Assembly (NCBI GenBank): GCA_945878875.1
Contig: CAMCUC010000002.1
Span: 1 to 64,000 of the forward strand
Origin: Rhizobium sp. Q54
GTDB taxonomy: Bacteria; Pseudomonadota; Alphaproteobacteria; Rhizobiales; Beijerinckiaceae
Direction: 5' to 3'
DNA length: 64,000 bases
Below the pieces are notes generated by a model. It did not search any database. It was given only the letters and a program-made list of their open reading frames with translations, and was not told where the DNA came from. Below, piece after piece: positions 23,565 to 31,958 of this stretch (positions are counted from its first letter, which is position 1; each line of letters opens with the position of its first letter). The translations under genes and the position numbers were made by a program.

Positions 23565-24980
23565 TTAAGCTCGCAGCGCGCGCTTCACCGCCTGCACGAA
23601 CGTCGCGCGCAAACCCGCAATATCGAAAGAGGCCACGCAGGCGCCGTAGACTGCAAGCCCGGTCGCCATCTGAACCACCAGTGCGGCCACGCCCGGCTCC
23701 ATGCTGCGCAGAGGCCACAGCGCAAGGCCCATCAGCAGCGTCGCGGCTGCGACTTTAGCAAAATCCGTCGCGCTCATCAGCGCGCTGGGCCCTCGCCAAA
23801 AGAGCAAAATTGCGAGCGCGCAGGCGAAGGCCAGCGATTGCGCTATTCCCACATAGTTCGGCGCGGGCGCGCCCAGCGCAATCGCATTCACCGCAAAGGC
23901 GACGAGAGCGGCCACCAGCAGCGGCGCGGTTTGTGTCTCGATCTGGAACCGGGCCTGTGCGCCAAAGCTGGCCAGCGCAAGGCAGAAAAAGCCCGGCAGA
24001 AGCAGCGTGAAGAATTCAAGGAACGGCCCATGAAAAGCCGCTGGCGCAAATACGCTTTGCAGGCCGGGCGCAACCAGCCACAGCCCCAATGCGGCGGGCG
24101 CCAGCACTGCAAACACAACGCCGAAATTGCGCGCGACTTGCACACGCGCATGGGTCGCGCCCTGTTTCTCGTTGGTGCGAACGGCGATCTGGAACAGCAA
24201 CACGTCAAGCGCCGCGCCAAAGGCCGCCAGCACGCGCCAGCCGATGTCGAACGCCAGCGAAAAATAACCGCTCTGCGCATAGCCCCAGCGATGCGCGACC
24301 CAGAGCCGGTCCAGCAGCGGCACGGCCAGATAAAGCGAAGCCGCCAGCACGATGGGCGCACAATAGCGGGCGCAATCGCGCGCAATTTCCTGCACATCCT
24401 CGCGCGAAAGTTCGCCTTGTTGCACAGGGGGATCACGCAACGTACGCCGCGCTGCGACCAATGAGATCGCCAGCGCGCCAGCAGCTGCAAACAACGTCGC
24501 CGCCGCCGATTGCGTGTAGTAAGCAGCGCCAACGACGAGGACCAGCGAGGCCAGATTCTTGACAAGGAGCAGCCGCACATAAACGTCGTCAAGAAAACGC
24601 GCCCGCGCCAGTGCGGCGTAGAAATCAAACAACCCGTTCAAAACCGTCATGGCGAGCGCAGCCAGCCCCAATGCGCGCAAATCATCGGGAGCCAGCAGCG
24701 CAATCGCCAGAGCGCCGACGCCAGCAATGACGCCCGCCGCCCATGCAAAGCCCGCGTTCAGCACAGCGCGCATTTGCGGGCGCTGCTCGCGCACGCTCTG
24801 CGAATAAAACCGCGTGGCCGAAAGCCGCAGCCAGTCGAACGCCAGAATCTGCACAAAGCCAGCCGCCGCCAGACCCAGCGCGAAACGGCCAAATTGCTCC
24901 GGCCCCAGAAAGGCGGCGGCCGCCAGCCCCACAACGAGGCTGAACAGGGCATGGGAGAGAAAGGCGGCGAGAATTTTCAT
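23565..24980 (-). CDS. Oligosaccharide flippase / polysaccharide exporter (MOP superfamily)
   Basis: A 471-residue integral membrane protein with about 12-14 hydrophobic helices, starting LAAFLSHALFSLVVGLAAAAFLG with the Wzx-like motif FLGPEQFGRFALGLAAAGF. MOP flippases move lipid-linked saccharides across the inner membrane. No glycosyltransferase genes are adjacent, so its substrate (O-antigen, exopolysaccharide or another) is unknown. It is a lone minus-strand gene, and its start lies about 160 bases from the divergent gshA. Confidence 0.82.
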   Translation of the reverse strand: MKILAAFLSHALFSLVVGLAAAAFLGPEQFGRFALGLAAAGFVQILAFDWLRLSATRFYSQSVREQRPQMRAVLNAGFAWAAGVIAGVGALAIALLAPDDLRALGLAALAMTVLNGLFDFYAALARARFLDDVYVRLLLVKNLASLVLVVGAAYYTQSAAATLFAAAGALAISLVAARRTLRDPPVQQGELSREDVQEIARDCARYCAPIVLAASLYLAVPLLDRLWVAHRWGYAQSGYFSLAFDIGWRVLAAFGAALDVLLFQIAVRTNEKQGATHARVQVARNFGVVFAVLAPAALGLWLVAPGLQSVFAPAAFHGPFLEFFTLLLPGFFCLALASFGAQARFQIETQTAPLLVAALVAFAVNAIALGAPAPNYVGIAQSLAFACALAILLFWRGPSALMSATDFAKVAAATLLMGLALWPLRSMEPGVAALVVQMATGLAVYGACVASFDIAGLRATFVQAVKRALRA

Positions 24981-25145
24981 GCGCGAATCGCAGGCGTGAG
25001 CATGATTTGAGATAAACTTGTTCCGCGCGGTTTGGCAGCGCCGTAGTGTGGCTCCTCCCTATGCCAGTCCGCCCAATTGCCTCAAAACCTTCCCGGGCCT
25101 ATGAAGGCGAACCCTGCGGGTGCGCCCGCCGATGAAGATAGAGCC

Positions 25146-26525
25146 ATGGCCCGCGACGTCTCAGACACCACACCGATTTCCTCGCGCGGCGAGCTGGTCT
25201 CCTGGCTTGAGGAGGGCTGCAAGCCCGGCGGGCCGTTTTTGCTTGGCACCGAGCATGAGAAATTCGCGTTCTATCTCGATGATTTGAGCCCCGTTCCCTA
25301 TGCCGGGCGCGATGGGCGCGGCGGCATTGCGGCGCTGCTTGAGGGCGTGCAGGCGCAGACCGGCTGGGAGCCGATCATGGACGAGGGGTCGCTGATCGGC
25401 CTCTTCGACGGCTCGGGCGGGGGCGCGATTTCGCTGGAGCCGGGCGGGCAGTTTGAGCTTTCGGGCGCCCCGCTCGACAATGTGCATGAGACGCAGCGCG
25501 AATTGCGCAATCACCTCGATCTGGTGAACGCCATCGCCGAAAAACACGGCATCGGATTTCTGGGCCTTGGCATGAGCCCCTCATGGCGGTTTGACGAGAC
25601 CCCGGGCATGCCTAAGAGCCGCTATCGCATTATGAAAAACTACATGCCGAAGGTCGGCTCGCGCGGCCTCGACATGATGTATCGCACCTGCACCGTGCAG
25701 GTGAACGTCGATTTCCGGTCCGAGGCCGACATGGTGCGCAAGCTGCGCGTGTCGCTGGCGCTGCAGCCCGTCGCCACCGCCCTGTTCGCCAATTCGCCGT
25801 TCACGGATGGCGCGCTCAACGGCCTGCAATCAGCGCGATCTGAAATCTGGCGCGACACCGACAACAATCGCGCCGGGATGATGGCGTTTGCGTTCGAGGA
25901 GGGCTTTGGCTTCGAGCGCTACGTCGATTGGGCCGTTAAAGTGCCGATGTATTTCGTCAAGCGCGGCCAGACTTATCACGACGTCGCCGGCGCCGATTTC
26001 CGCCATTTGCTTGACGGCAAGCTCGACGCGCTGCCGGGCGAGCGGGCCACAATGTCGGACTGGGCCAACCATTTGTCGACGATTTTTCCCGAAGTACGCC
26101 TGAAGCGCTACATGGAAATGCGCGGCGCCGACGTGGGCTCTGCCGAACATATTCTGGCGCTGTCGGCCTTCTTCGTCGGCCTGCTTTATGATGAAGACGC
26201 GCAGTTGGGCGCGTGGGATCTTGTGAAGCATTGGAGCGCGGAGGAGCGCCAGCAATTGCGCGACGACGTGCCGCGCCTTGGCTTTGACGCGCAGATTGCC
26301 GGGCGAAGCGTGCGCGACATCGCCCGCGACGCGCTGGCTTTGTCCCGCCGGGGCCTCACGCGCCGGCGCCGGTCCGACGAGCGCGGCTCGGACGAGTCGA
26401 TCCACCTTGAAGTGCTGGACGAGCGCGTGGCGCGCAATCGCACGGCGGCGCAAGAGCTGGTCGAACTTTACAAAGGCGAATGGAATGGCTCCGTCGCCCC
26501 CGCGTTCAAGGCTTGCCGCTTGTAG
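25146..26525 (+). CDS. gshA: Glutamate-cysteine ligase
   Basis: A 459-residue enzyme of the plant/alphaproteobacterial (GCS2) glutamate-cysteine ligase class, the first step of glutathione synthesis: ATP + Glu + Cys to gamma-glutamylcysteine. Conserved segments are FLLGTEHEKFAFY (about 30-42), GGAISLEPGGQFELSGAPL, MYRTCTVQVNVDF and ANSPFTDG. ATG 25146 (MARDVS) is where homology begins; upstream in-frame codons lack ribosome sites. The protein is cytoplasmic. gshB is not in the window. Confidence 0.93.
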   Translation: MARDVSDTTPISSRGELVSWLEEGCKPGGPFLLGTEHEKFAFYLDDLSPVPYAGRDGRGGIAALLEGVQAQTGWEPIMDEGSLIGLFDGSGGGAISLEPGGQFELSGAPLDNVHETQRELRNHLDLVNAIAEKHGIGFLGLGMSPSWRFDETPGMPKSRYRIMKNYMPKVGSRGLDMMYRTCTVQVNVDFRSEADMVRKLRVSLALQPVATALFANSPFTDGALNGLQSARSEIWRDTDNNRAGMMAFAFEEGFGFERYVDWAVKVPMYFVKRGQTYHDVAGADFRHLLDGKLDALPGERATMSDWANHLSTIFPEVRLKRYMEMRGADVGSAEHILALSAFFVGLLYDEDAQLGAWDLVKHWSAEERQQLRDDVPRLGFDAQIAGRSVRDIARDALALSRRGLTRRRRSDERGSDESIHLEVLDERVARNRTAAQELVELYKGEWNGSVAPAFKACRL

Positions 26526-26738
26526 GCGACAAGGCGCGCGCTTGGCTAACAAGAGCTGAATCCAAAGCCGTACAATTTGAACCAATTGGTTTTGCAAACG
26601 TCGACCATGGCTCCTGAAACCTGGTCAAAAGCCTGCAAATACTGCCGATTCAGCGCTCCTTAACCAGCCCCGTTAGGGAATTTCCGCCCCTGCCAGCCCC
26701 ATCGTCAGTCTCAGAAAACGACGCGACAGGGGCCAGCG

Positions 26739-27311
26739 ATGAACACGAACGCACAACCGATCCAGAACGAAATCAAGACGCCGCGTTCCTCGGCTGGCTT
26801 GCTGGATTGCCGCGCCGACGGCGGCCAGCGCGACGTGACGTTGACGCGCCATCGCGTCATTATTCGCCGCCGCATTGCGGGCATGGGCATGAAGATCGAC
26901 CTGCCCACCCGCGCCTATCGCGGCGTGGTGTTGTCGCTGGAGCAATCGGCGCGCGGGCGACTGCATTATCGCGTCACGCTGCGCCATGCCGATCCTGACC
27001 TCAGCGTGATCTTGACGGAAGCCTTCGACGAGAGCGAAATCCTGAAGGACTGGCGCGATTGGGCGAGCTTCCTCACGCAAAGCCCGCTGGTGGAGCGCGA
27101 CAGCGGCGCACTTGTGGGGGTTGACGACGTTGAGGCGCGGGAGCCCGCACAGGCACCTGTCGCAGAGACGTTCACAGGATCATTCCAGCGCCGTCGCGGC
27201 GCACCCGTCGCAGCCCGCAGCCGGGGCCGCTTCGTGCGCCGCCGCCAAGTCGGCGGGACTATTGGAGACGCCGTACACGCAGGCGCGCGCGAAATCGTCT
27301 GCTACGAGTAG
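26739..27311 (+). CDS. DUF6101-like conserved protein of unknown function
   Basis: A 190-residue basic cytoplasmic protein found in Hyphomicrobiales; I believe it matches DUF6101. A core of about residues 30-125 contains RHRVIIRRRIAGMGMKIDLP and TRAYRGVVLSLEQ, followed by an acidic, then Arg-rich, tail (SFQRRRGAPVAARSRGRFVR). There is no catalytic motif. AGGGG precedes the ATG. Its last ten bases overlap the end of ubiA on the other strand. Confidence 0.7.
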   Translation: MNTNAQPIQNEIKTPRSSAGLLDCRADGGQRDVTLTRHRVIIRRRIAGMGMKIDLPTRAYRGVVLSLEQSARGRLHYRVTLRHADPDLSVILTEAFDESEILKDWRDWASFLTQSPLVERDSGALVGVDDVEAREPAQAPVAETFTGSFQRRRGAPVAARSRGRFVRRRQVGGTIGDAVHAGAREIVCYE

Positions 27312-28288
27312 AAACTCAAAGCCAGTCCATCCAGCGCCAAACCATCTAGCGCAAGCCCTGCAAACAGAATCAGCCCCGCATTGCGATTGGCGCGAAACAG
27401 CATCAGGGCGCTGGCGGGATCGTCTTTGGAAATGCGCGTGACCTGCCAGGCCAGATGGGCGCCAAAGCCCGCCAGCCCCAGCCACGAGATCAGCCCCGCG
27501 CCCACAGCATAAAGCGCCAGAGCGCCCGCCAGCACGGCGGCGACATAAAACGCGCCGACGCCAGCGCGCACATTGTCGCCAAACAGGCGCGCGGTTGAGC
27601 GCACGCCCGCAATTGCATCGTCGCGCGCATCTTGCAGCGCATAGATCGTGTCGTAGCCAATCGTCCAGAAAATCGCGCAGGCGTAAATGAGAAACGCGGG
27701 CGCCGACAGCGCGCCCATCGCCGCCGCCCAGCCCATCAACCCGCCCCATGCAAAAGCCAGCCCCAGAACCGCCTGCGGCCAGAACGTAAAGCGCTTGGCG
27801 AACGGATAGGCCGCCACAACCAGCAGCGAGGCGAGGCCGGTTCCAATAGCGAATCCATTGAACGACAGCAGCACGGCGGCTCCGACCAGCGACAGCGCGA
27901 TCAGGAAAATCTTGGCCGCACGCGGCGTTGCGCGGCCCGAGGGTAGCGGACGATTCTTTGTGCGCTCAACCTTGGCGTCGATCTCGCGATCCACAAGGTC
28001 GTTCCATGTCGAGCCAGCGCCGCGCATGGCGATGGCGCCGATCAGGAATAGCGCTAAATGACTCCAATAAGGCGCGCGCCCCTGCGCCACGCCCGCCAAA
28101 GCGTCCGACCACCAGCACGGCAGCAACAGCAATTGCCAGCCGATGGGCCGGTCAATGCGCGCCAATTGCACGAAGGGAAGCCATGCTGGCGGCAAAAGCC
28201 GCATCAGCGCATTGGGGGGAATTGCATCAGGCAGGGCGTAAAGATTGGTACGTGAGGATTCAGGACGCGAAGATTTTTCGACGATCAC
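27302..28288 (-). CDS. ubiA: 4-hydroxybenzoate polyprenyltransferase
   Basis: A 328-residue membrane prenyltransferase that attaches the polyprenyl tail to 4-hydroxybenzoate in ubiquinone synthesis. Both Asp-rich Mg-diphosphate motifs are present: NDLVDREID and DTIYALQDARDD. About eight to nine transmembrane helices follow a cytosolic N-terminus of about 30 residues. The GTG start (28286-28288) overlaps the stop of the upstream secreted-protein gene (GTGA). An internal duplication, LALDGLALDGLAL, is seen near the C-terminus. Confidence 0.92.
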   Translation of the reverse strand: MIVEKSSRPESSRTNLYALPDAIPPNALMRLLPPAWLPFVQLARIDRPIGWQLLLLPCWWSDALAGVAQGRAPYWSHLALFLIGAIAMRGAGSTWNDLVDREIDAKVERTKNRPLPSGRATPRAAKIFLIALSLVGAAVLLSFNGFAIGTGLASLLVVAAYPFAKRFTFWPQAVLGLAFAWGGLMGWAAAMGALSAPAFLIYACAIFWTIGYDTIYALQDARDDAIAGVRSTARLFGDNVRAGVGAFYVAAVLAGALALYAVGAGLISWLGLAGFGAHLAWQVTRISKDDPASALMLFRANRNAGLILFAGLALDGLALDGLALSFYS

Positions 28289-28719
28289 AGCGGTCCTCTG
28301 GGCAGAGACGGCGCGGGCGGACCGCCCATCACCTGACCGCCAGCTGCCTGCTGCTGCTGCATCTTTCTCATCTGCGCCGCTACTTTGCAGGCTTGGCCCG
28401 CAACTTCCTCAGTCTTCTGGCCGCCGCCCTTCACCTGCTCGATGATGCTTTCAGGAATCGAGCACCAGTTCTGGTTCTTCTCCATATAGGCCAGCATTTC
28501 GCGCTCGGCGGCGGCGAGATTGCGCAAGCGCGGGCACGAGGCGATAGGATCAAGCTTGCCCTGCGCGGCCTTGCTCATCTTGTTGAGCGCGTCGATATGG
28601 CTCTGACGTTTCTGCTGCAATTGGCCGATGTCCTCGTTGCAGCTCTGCGCCGATGCGCCTGCGGCGCCCGCCAGAAGCAGTCCCATCGACAGAAATGCGG
28701 CCTTGAAGATTGCGCTCAT
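28285..28719 (-). CDS. Small exported protein of unknown function, coupled to ubiA
   Basis: A 144-residue protein with a signal peptide (FKAAFLSMGLLLAGAAGASA, cut before QSC). The mature part is helical, with four Cys (at QSCNED, ASCPRL, NWCSIP, QACKVA) that could form two disulfides, and ends in a Gln-rich (MRKMQQQQAAGG) and Pro/Gly tail. I recognise no family. The start at 28719 is chosen for the signal peptide. The stop overlaps the ubiA start, so expression is linked, but a role in quinone synthesis is only guesswork. Confidence 0.75.
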   Translation of the reverse strand: MSAIFKAAFLSMGLLLAGAAGASAQSCNEDIGQLQQKRQSHIDALNKMSKAAQGKLDPIASCPRLRNLAAAEREMLAYMEKNQNWCSIPESIIEQVKGGGQKTEEVAGQACKVAAQMRKMQQQQAAGGQVMGGPPAPSLPRGPL

Positions 28720-28886
28720 CTCGATCACCCGTGCTGCTCTTGACGCCCCGGCCAAAGCCGGCCCGCGCACTGCGGAGTGCCGCCTTCTTACCAAGGACAC
28801 AGGCACAAGGGCAAGTTCGAGCCTGAGTATGGCCGAGTTAAGGCTAACCAGTTCCGGGACGCAGCCAAATATGCGACACCCCGTTC

Positions 28887-29639
28887 ATGGCCCGATATGA
28901 TTTCAACGCACAACGCCTTTTTGTGGACGCCGATCTGGCGGAAGGCGCCCGCGCGCCGGTCAGCAAGGAGCAATCCAATTACCTGCTGAACGTGCTGCGT
29001 CTGCGCGACGGAGATCCCCTGCTCGTCTTCAACGGACGGCACGGCGAATGGCGGGCGCGCCTCGCCTGCCTCAGCCGCAAGGAAGCGGCTCTGGCGATTG
29101 AAACCCTTGAGCGCCCGCAGGATCAACCCTGCGATCTGCACTACGTGTTTGCGCCGCTGAAACATGCCCGGCTCGATTATATGGTGCAGAAAGCCATTGA
29201 AATGGGCGCCGGAAAGCTTGTGCCCGCCCTCACCCATCGCACCCAGAATTCGCGCGTCAACGTGGAGCGCATGCGCGCCAACGCCATCGAGGCGGCCGAG
29301 CAATGCGGCATTCTCAACATTCCGGAAGTGGACGAGCCGCGCAAACTCGAAAAGTTGCTGGCCGACTGGCCAACGGGCCGCCTGCTCGTGTTCTGCGACG
29401 AGGACGCCCCGCCCGGCGATCCGATAGCCCGCCTGCGGGCGCTGGCCGCCGACAGGCCGATTCCTCCTCTGGCGGTGCTGATTGGCCCCGAGGGCGGGTT
29501 TGACGAGGGCGAGCGGGCCATGCTGGCCGCCCTGCCGTTTGTGATCGCTGTGTCGCTCGGCCCCCGCATTTTGCGCGCCGACACCGCCGCCGTCGCCGCA
29601 TTGGCGCTCGTGCAGGCGGCGCTGGGCGATTGGCGATAG
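28887..29639 (+). CDS. rsmE: 16S rRNA (uracil(1498)-N3)-methyltransferase
   Basis: A 250-residue SPOUT-class methyltransferase. The N-terminal PUA-like RNA-binding part (1-75: [12 protein letters not shown]-like [13 protein letters not shown]) precedes the knotted SAM domain (about 80-245) with [24 protein letters not shown]-like RVNVERM, and the SAM loop [12 protein letters not shown] plus [17 protein letters not shown]. It methylates U1498 of 16S rRNA. In many alphaproteobacteria rsmE lies next to ubiA, and here they are divergent around the small exported protein. Confidence 0.93.
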   Translation: MARYDFNAQRLFVDADLAEGARAPVSKEQSNYLLNVLRLRDGDPLLVFNGRHGEWRARLACLSRKEAALAIETLERPQDQPCDLHYVFAPLKHARLDYMVQKAIEMGAGKLVPALTHRTQNSRVNVERMRANAIEAAEQCGILNIPEVDEPRKLEKLLADWPTGRLLVFCDEDAPPGDPIARLRALAADRPIPPLAVLIGPEGGFDEGERAMLAALPFVIAVSLGPRILRADTAAVAALALVQAALGDWR

Positions 29640-29761
29640 ACGACCCCAATCTGGAACGCGCGCGTCCCCGCGCGCTCTTGTCTTGGCTACAAAATCACGA
29701 TCTCGCCATGATTGAGGCGCTCTGGTTGGGGGTAGATATTAATGATTCGTTTCGGGGTTCC

Positions 29762-30097
29762 ATGATTGCTCGCGTCACCAGCCAGACCTTGAGCGCTGCT
29801 TTGATCGGCGCCGTTTGCTCCGCATTCGCCACGCCAGCTCTGGCGCAGGCTAACCCCTGCGCGATTTATGGGTCAGGTTATGTCGCGGTTTTAGGCGGCG
29901 AGGGCTGCGAGCGCATTGGCGAACGCGTGCGGGTGGAAAGCGATTCCGCCACAAGCCGAACTGTCGTCCATGGGCTTCCCAACGGCGCTCTGGGCTATGC
30001 GCCCCATCAGCCCGCTGGCCCGGCGCCCGCCCACATGCGGTCCCCCACCGGCGGCCAATGGCCGGGCGAACGACAGAATAACCCGCGCATCCGTTGA
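29762..30097 (+). CDS. Small exported protein with a porin N-terminus-like motif
   Basis: A 111-residue protein. A signal peptide (RVTSQTLSAALIGAVCSAFA, cut near ALA-QAN) is followed by CAIYGSGYVAVLGGEGCERI and GERVRVE, which resembles the C-x-x-YG-x-G-F...GTDTC-x-R-x-GG-x-VR motif at the start of Hyphomicrobiales porins. No beta-barrel follows: the rest is a short Pro/Gly-rich tail. It may be a truncated porin relic or a small periplasmic protein of its own. The start is uncertain, as upstream in-frame codons exist, and the ribosome site is weak. Confidence 0.6.
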   Translation: MIARVTSQTLSAALIGAVCSAFATPALAQANPCAIYGSGYVAVLGGEGCERIGERVRVESDSATSRTVVHGLPNGALGYAPHQPAGPAPAHMRSPTGGQWPGERQNNPRIR

Positions 30098-30172
30098 ACG
30101 GACGGCATATGGCTTGCTCTGGCGTCTGTCGCCCGGTACGACGGCGGACAGCTCAGAGGCGAGATATATTTC

Positions 30173-30973
30173 ATGCAATCCGGGGACGACGATCTCCTGA
30201 CCTTGATGGAGAGCGCAGCTTTTGAAGCTGGAGCGATTGCGCTCGCCTTTTTCAACGAAGGGGCCGCCACAAACGCGCGCATCGACTGGAAGGCCGGCGG
30301 CTCGCCGGTTTCGGAGGCCGATTACTCCGTTGATGTTTTCCTGCGCGAGCGTCTTGGCGCCCTGCAGCCGGACGCAGGCTGGCTCTCTGAGGAAACGACT
30401 GACGATTCCGACCGCATGAGCCGGGAGCGGCTGTTCATCGTCGATCCCATCGACGGCACGCGCGCCTTTATCAAGGGCGATCCGCGCTGGGCGATCTCGA
30501 TTGCGCTGGTGATGCAAGGGCGCCCGCGCCTTGCGGTGCTGCATTTGCCTGCGCTCAATGAAACGTTCACGGCCAGCGCGGGCGGCGGCGCCCGGCTGAA
30601 CGGGACGCCGATCAGCGCTTCTGCCCGCAGCGGCCTTGAGGGGGCGGCGATTTCCGGGCCTCCGAAAATCCTTGAGGATATGGCGCGACGGGGCCTCGCC
30701 TTTGCACCCCAGCCGCGCGTGCCCTCGCTCGCCTACAGGCTGGCATTGGTGGCGTGCGGACGCATTGAGGCTGGCATAGCCTCGACCAATGCGTGGGATT
30801 GGGATATAGCCGCCGCCGACCTGATCGTCGCCGAAGCTGGCGGGTGTCTCACCGATCTGGCCGATTGCAAGCCCGCGTATAATGCGTCCCTTCCCCGGCA
30901 CGGCGTCCTCGGCGCTGCGCCTGTCCATTTGCATGGGGCGCTCATCAAAGCGCTTCGCGAAACCCAAATCTAG
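30173..30973 (+). CDS. cysQ: 3'(2'),5'-bisphosphate nucleotidase, inositol monophosphatase family
   Basis: A 266-residue Mg-dependent phosphatase with both family signatures: DPIDGTRAFIKG (metal site, about 99-110) and WDWDIAAADLIVAEAGG (about 205-221), plus the SEE motif in WLSEETTDD. CysQ removes 3'-phosphoadenosine 5'-phosphate made in sulfate assimilation. IMPase relatives are hard to separate by sequence, but this position upstream of DUF4170, the acyltransferase, waaA and lpxK is the one annotated cysQ across Hyphomicrobiales. Confidence 0.85.
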   Translation: MQSGDDDLLTLMESAAFEAGAIALAFFNEGAATNARIDWKAGGSPVSEADYSVDVFLRERLGALQPDAGWLSEETTDDSDRMSRERLFIVDPIDGTRAFIKGDPRWAISIALVMQGRPRLAVLHLPALNETFTASAGGGARLNGTPISASARSGLEGAAISGPPKILEDMARRGLAFAPQPRVPSLAYRLALVACGRIEAGIASTNAWDWDIAAADLIVAEAGGCLTDLADCKPAYNASLPRHGVLGAAPVHLHGALIKALRETQI

Positions 30974-30990
30974 CCAATCAGAGTGGATCG

Positions 30991-31218
30991 ATGTCTGAAC
31001 TCCAGTCCAAACAGCTCCTGCATCTTGTTTTCGGCGGCGAACTTGAAAACATCGGCGGCACGACCTTTCGCGATCCCGGAAAGCTCGACATCGTCGGGGT
31101 ATTCCCCAATTACGCGACCGCCGAACAGGCGTGGCGCGCCAAGGCGCAGCAGACGGTGGACAGCGCCATGACGCGCTATTTCATCGTGCATCTGCACCGC
31201 TATCTCGACCCGACCTGA
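30991..31218 (+). CDS. DUF4170 protein
   Basis: A 75-residue cytoplasmic protein of the DUF4170 family (core LHLVFGGELENIGGTTFRD, GVFPNYATAEQAWRAKAQQT, YFIVHLHRYLDP). Its function is unknown, but it is nearly always found in the lipid A gene block of Hyphomicrobiales. It lies 17 bases after cysQ and 11 before the acyltransferase, so it is in the same operon. The GGEL/YFIVHLHRYL ends suggest a compact alpha-beta fold. Confidence 0.85.
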   Translation: MSELQSKQLLHLVFGGELENIGGTTFRDPGKLDIVGVFPNYATAEQAWRAKAQQTVDSAMTRYFIVHLHRYLDPT

Positions 31219-31229
31219 TTTAGCGGCAG

Positions 31230-31958
31230 ATGCTGAAAAAGCTCGGTCGCTCGCGGCCCGCCCAGGAAACGCTCGCCTTCATCGGCGCGCATTACCTGCG
31301 GCTTGTCGAGGCGACGTCGCGCTTTACTCTGGAGCCTGCTGATTTTCGCGAGCGCGTGCTTGCGGATGCGCCCGTCATCGGCGCGCTCTGGCACGGCCAG
31401 CATCTGACCGCCCATTTCGCATGGCCCAAGGGCATGAAAGTCTCGGCGCTAATTTCGCGCAACGCCGATGCGCAGGCCAACGCGCGCGCGCTTGAGCGGC
31501 TTGGCGTCACGCCCATTCGCGGCTCGGGCGGATCAAAGCACGGCATGCGGCGGCGCGGCGGCGTGGCCGCTTTGCGCGAGATGGTGCGCGCTCTGGCGTC
31601 AGGCTCGTCGCTGGTGCTCACCGCAGACGTGCCAAAAAAGGCCCGCATCTGCGGCATGGGCGTAATTGCGCTGGCCAAACATTCGGGGCGCCCGATCTAT
31701 CCGCTGGCTGTGGCCAGCGCGCGGCGCATTGATTTCAAATCCTGGGACCGCGCCAGCCTTGCGCTGCCGTTCAGCAAAGTCGCTATTATAGTAGGCGAGC
31801 CGGTTTGCGTCGGCCCGGACGCCAGCGACGCCCAAATGGAGGAGGCCCGCCTGTTGCTGCAAGAGCGCCTCGACGACGCCCATGCGCGCGCCTACGCCTC
31901 TTTCGGCGCGACCGATCCCGGCGCCGGTCTGCGACAGCCGCAGGGGTCGCGCCCATGA
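31230..31958 (+). CDS. DUF374-type lysophospholipid/lipid A acyltransferase family protein
   Basis: A 242-residue protein of the LPLAT superfamily (DUF374). The HX4D-like element is replaced by LWHGQHLTAHFA, with SALISRNADAQANARALERL and PIRGSGGSKHGMRRRGG downstream, and VLTADVPKKARICGMGVIALAK in two parts: VLTADVPKKAR, ICGMGVIALAK. This form is typical of the group. It is a cytosolic face/inner-membrane enzyme and the acceptor is unproven; context points to lipid A or lipid precursor acylation. The ATG at 31230 follows DUF4170 closely; its TGA overlaps the waaA start. Confidence 0.85.
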   Translation: MLKKLGRSRPAQETLAFIGAHYLRLVEATSRFTLEPADFRERVLADAPVIGALWHGQHLTAHFAWPKGMKVSALISRNADAQANARALERLGVTPIRGSGGSKHGMRRRGGVAALREMVRALASGSSLVLTADVPKKARICGMGVIALAKHSGRPIYPLAVASARRIDFKSWDRASLALPFSKVAIIVGEPVCVGPDASDAQMEEARLLLQERLDDAHARAYASFGATDPGAGLRQPQGSRP

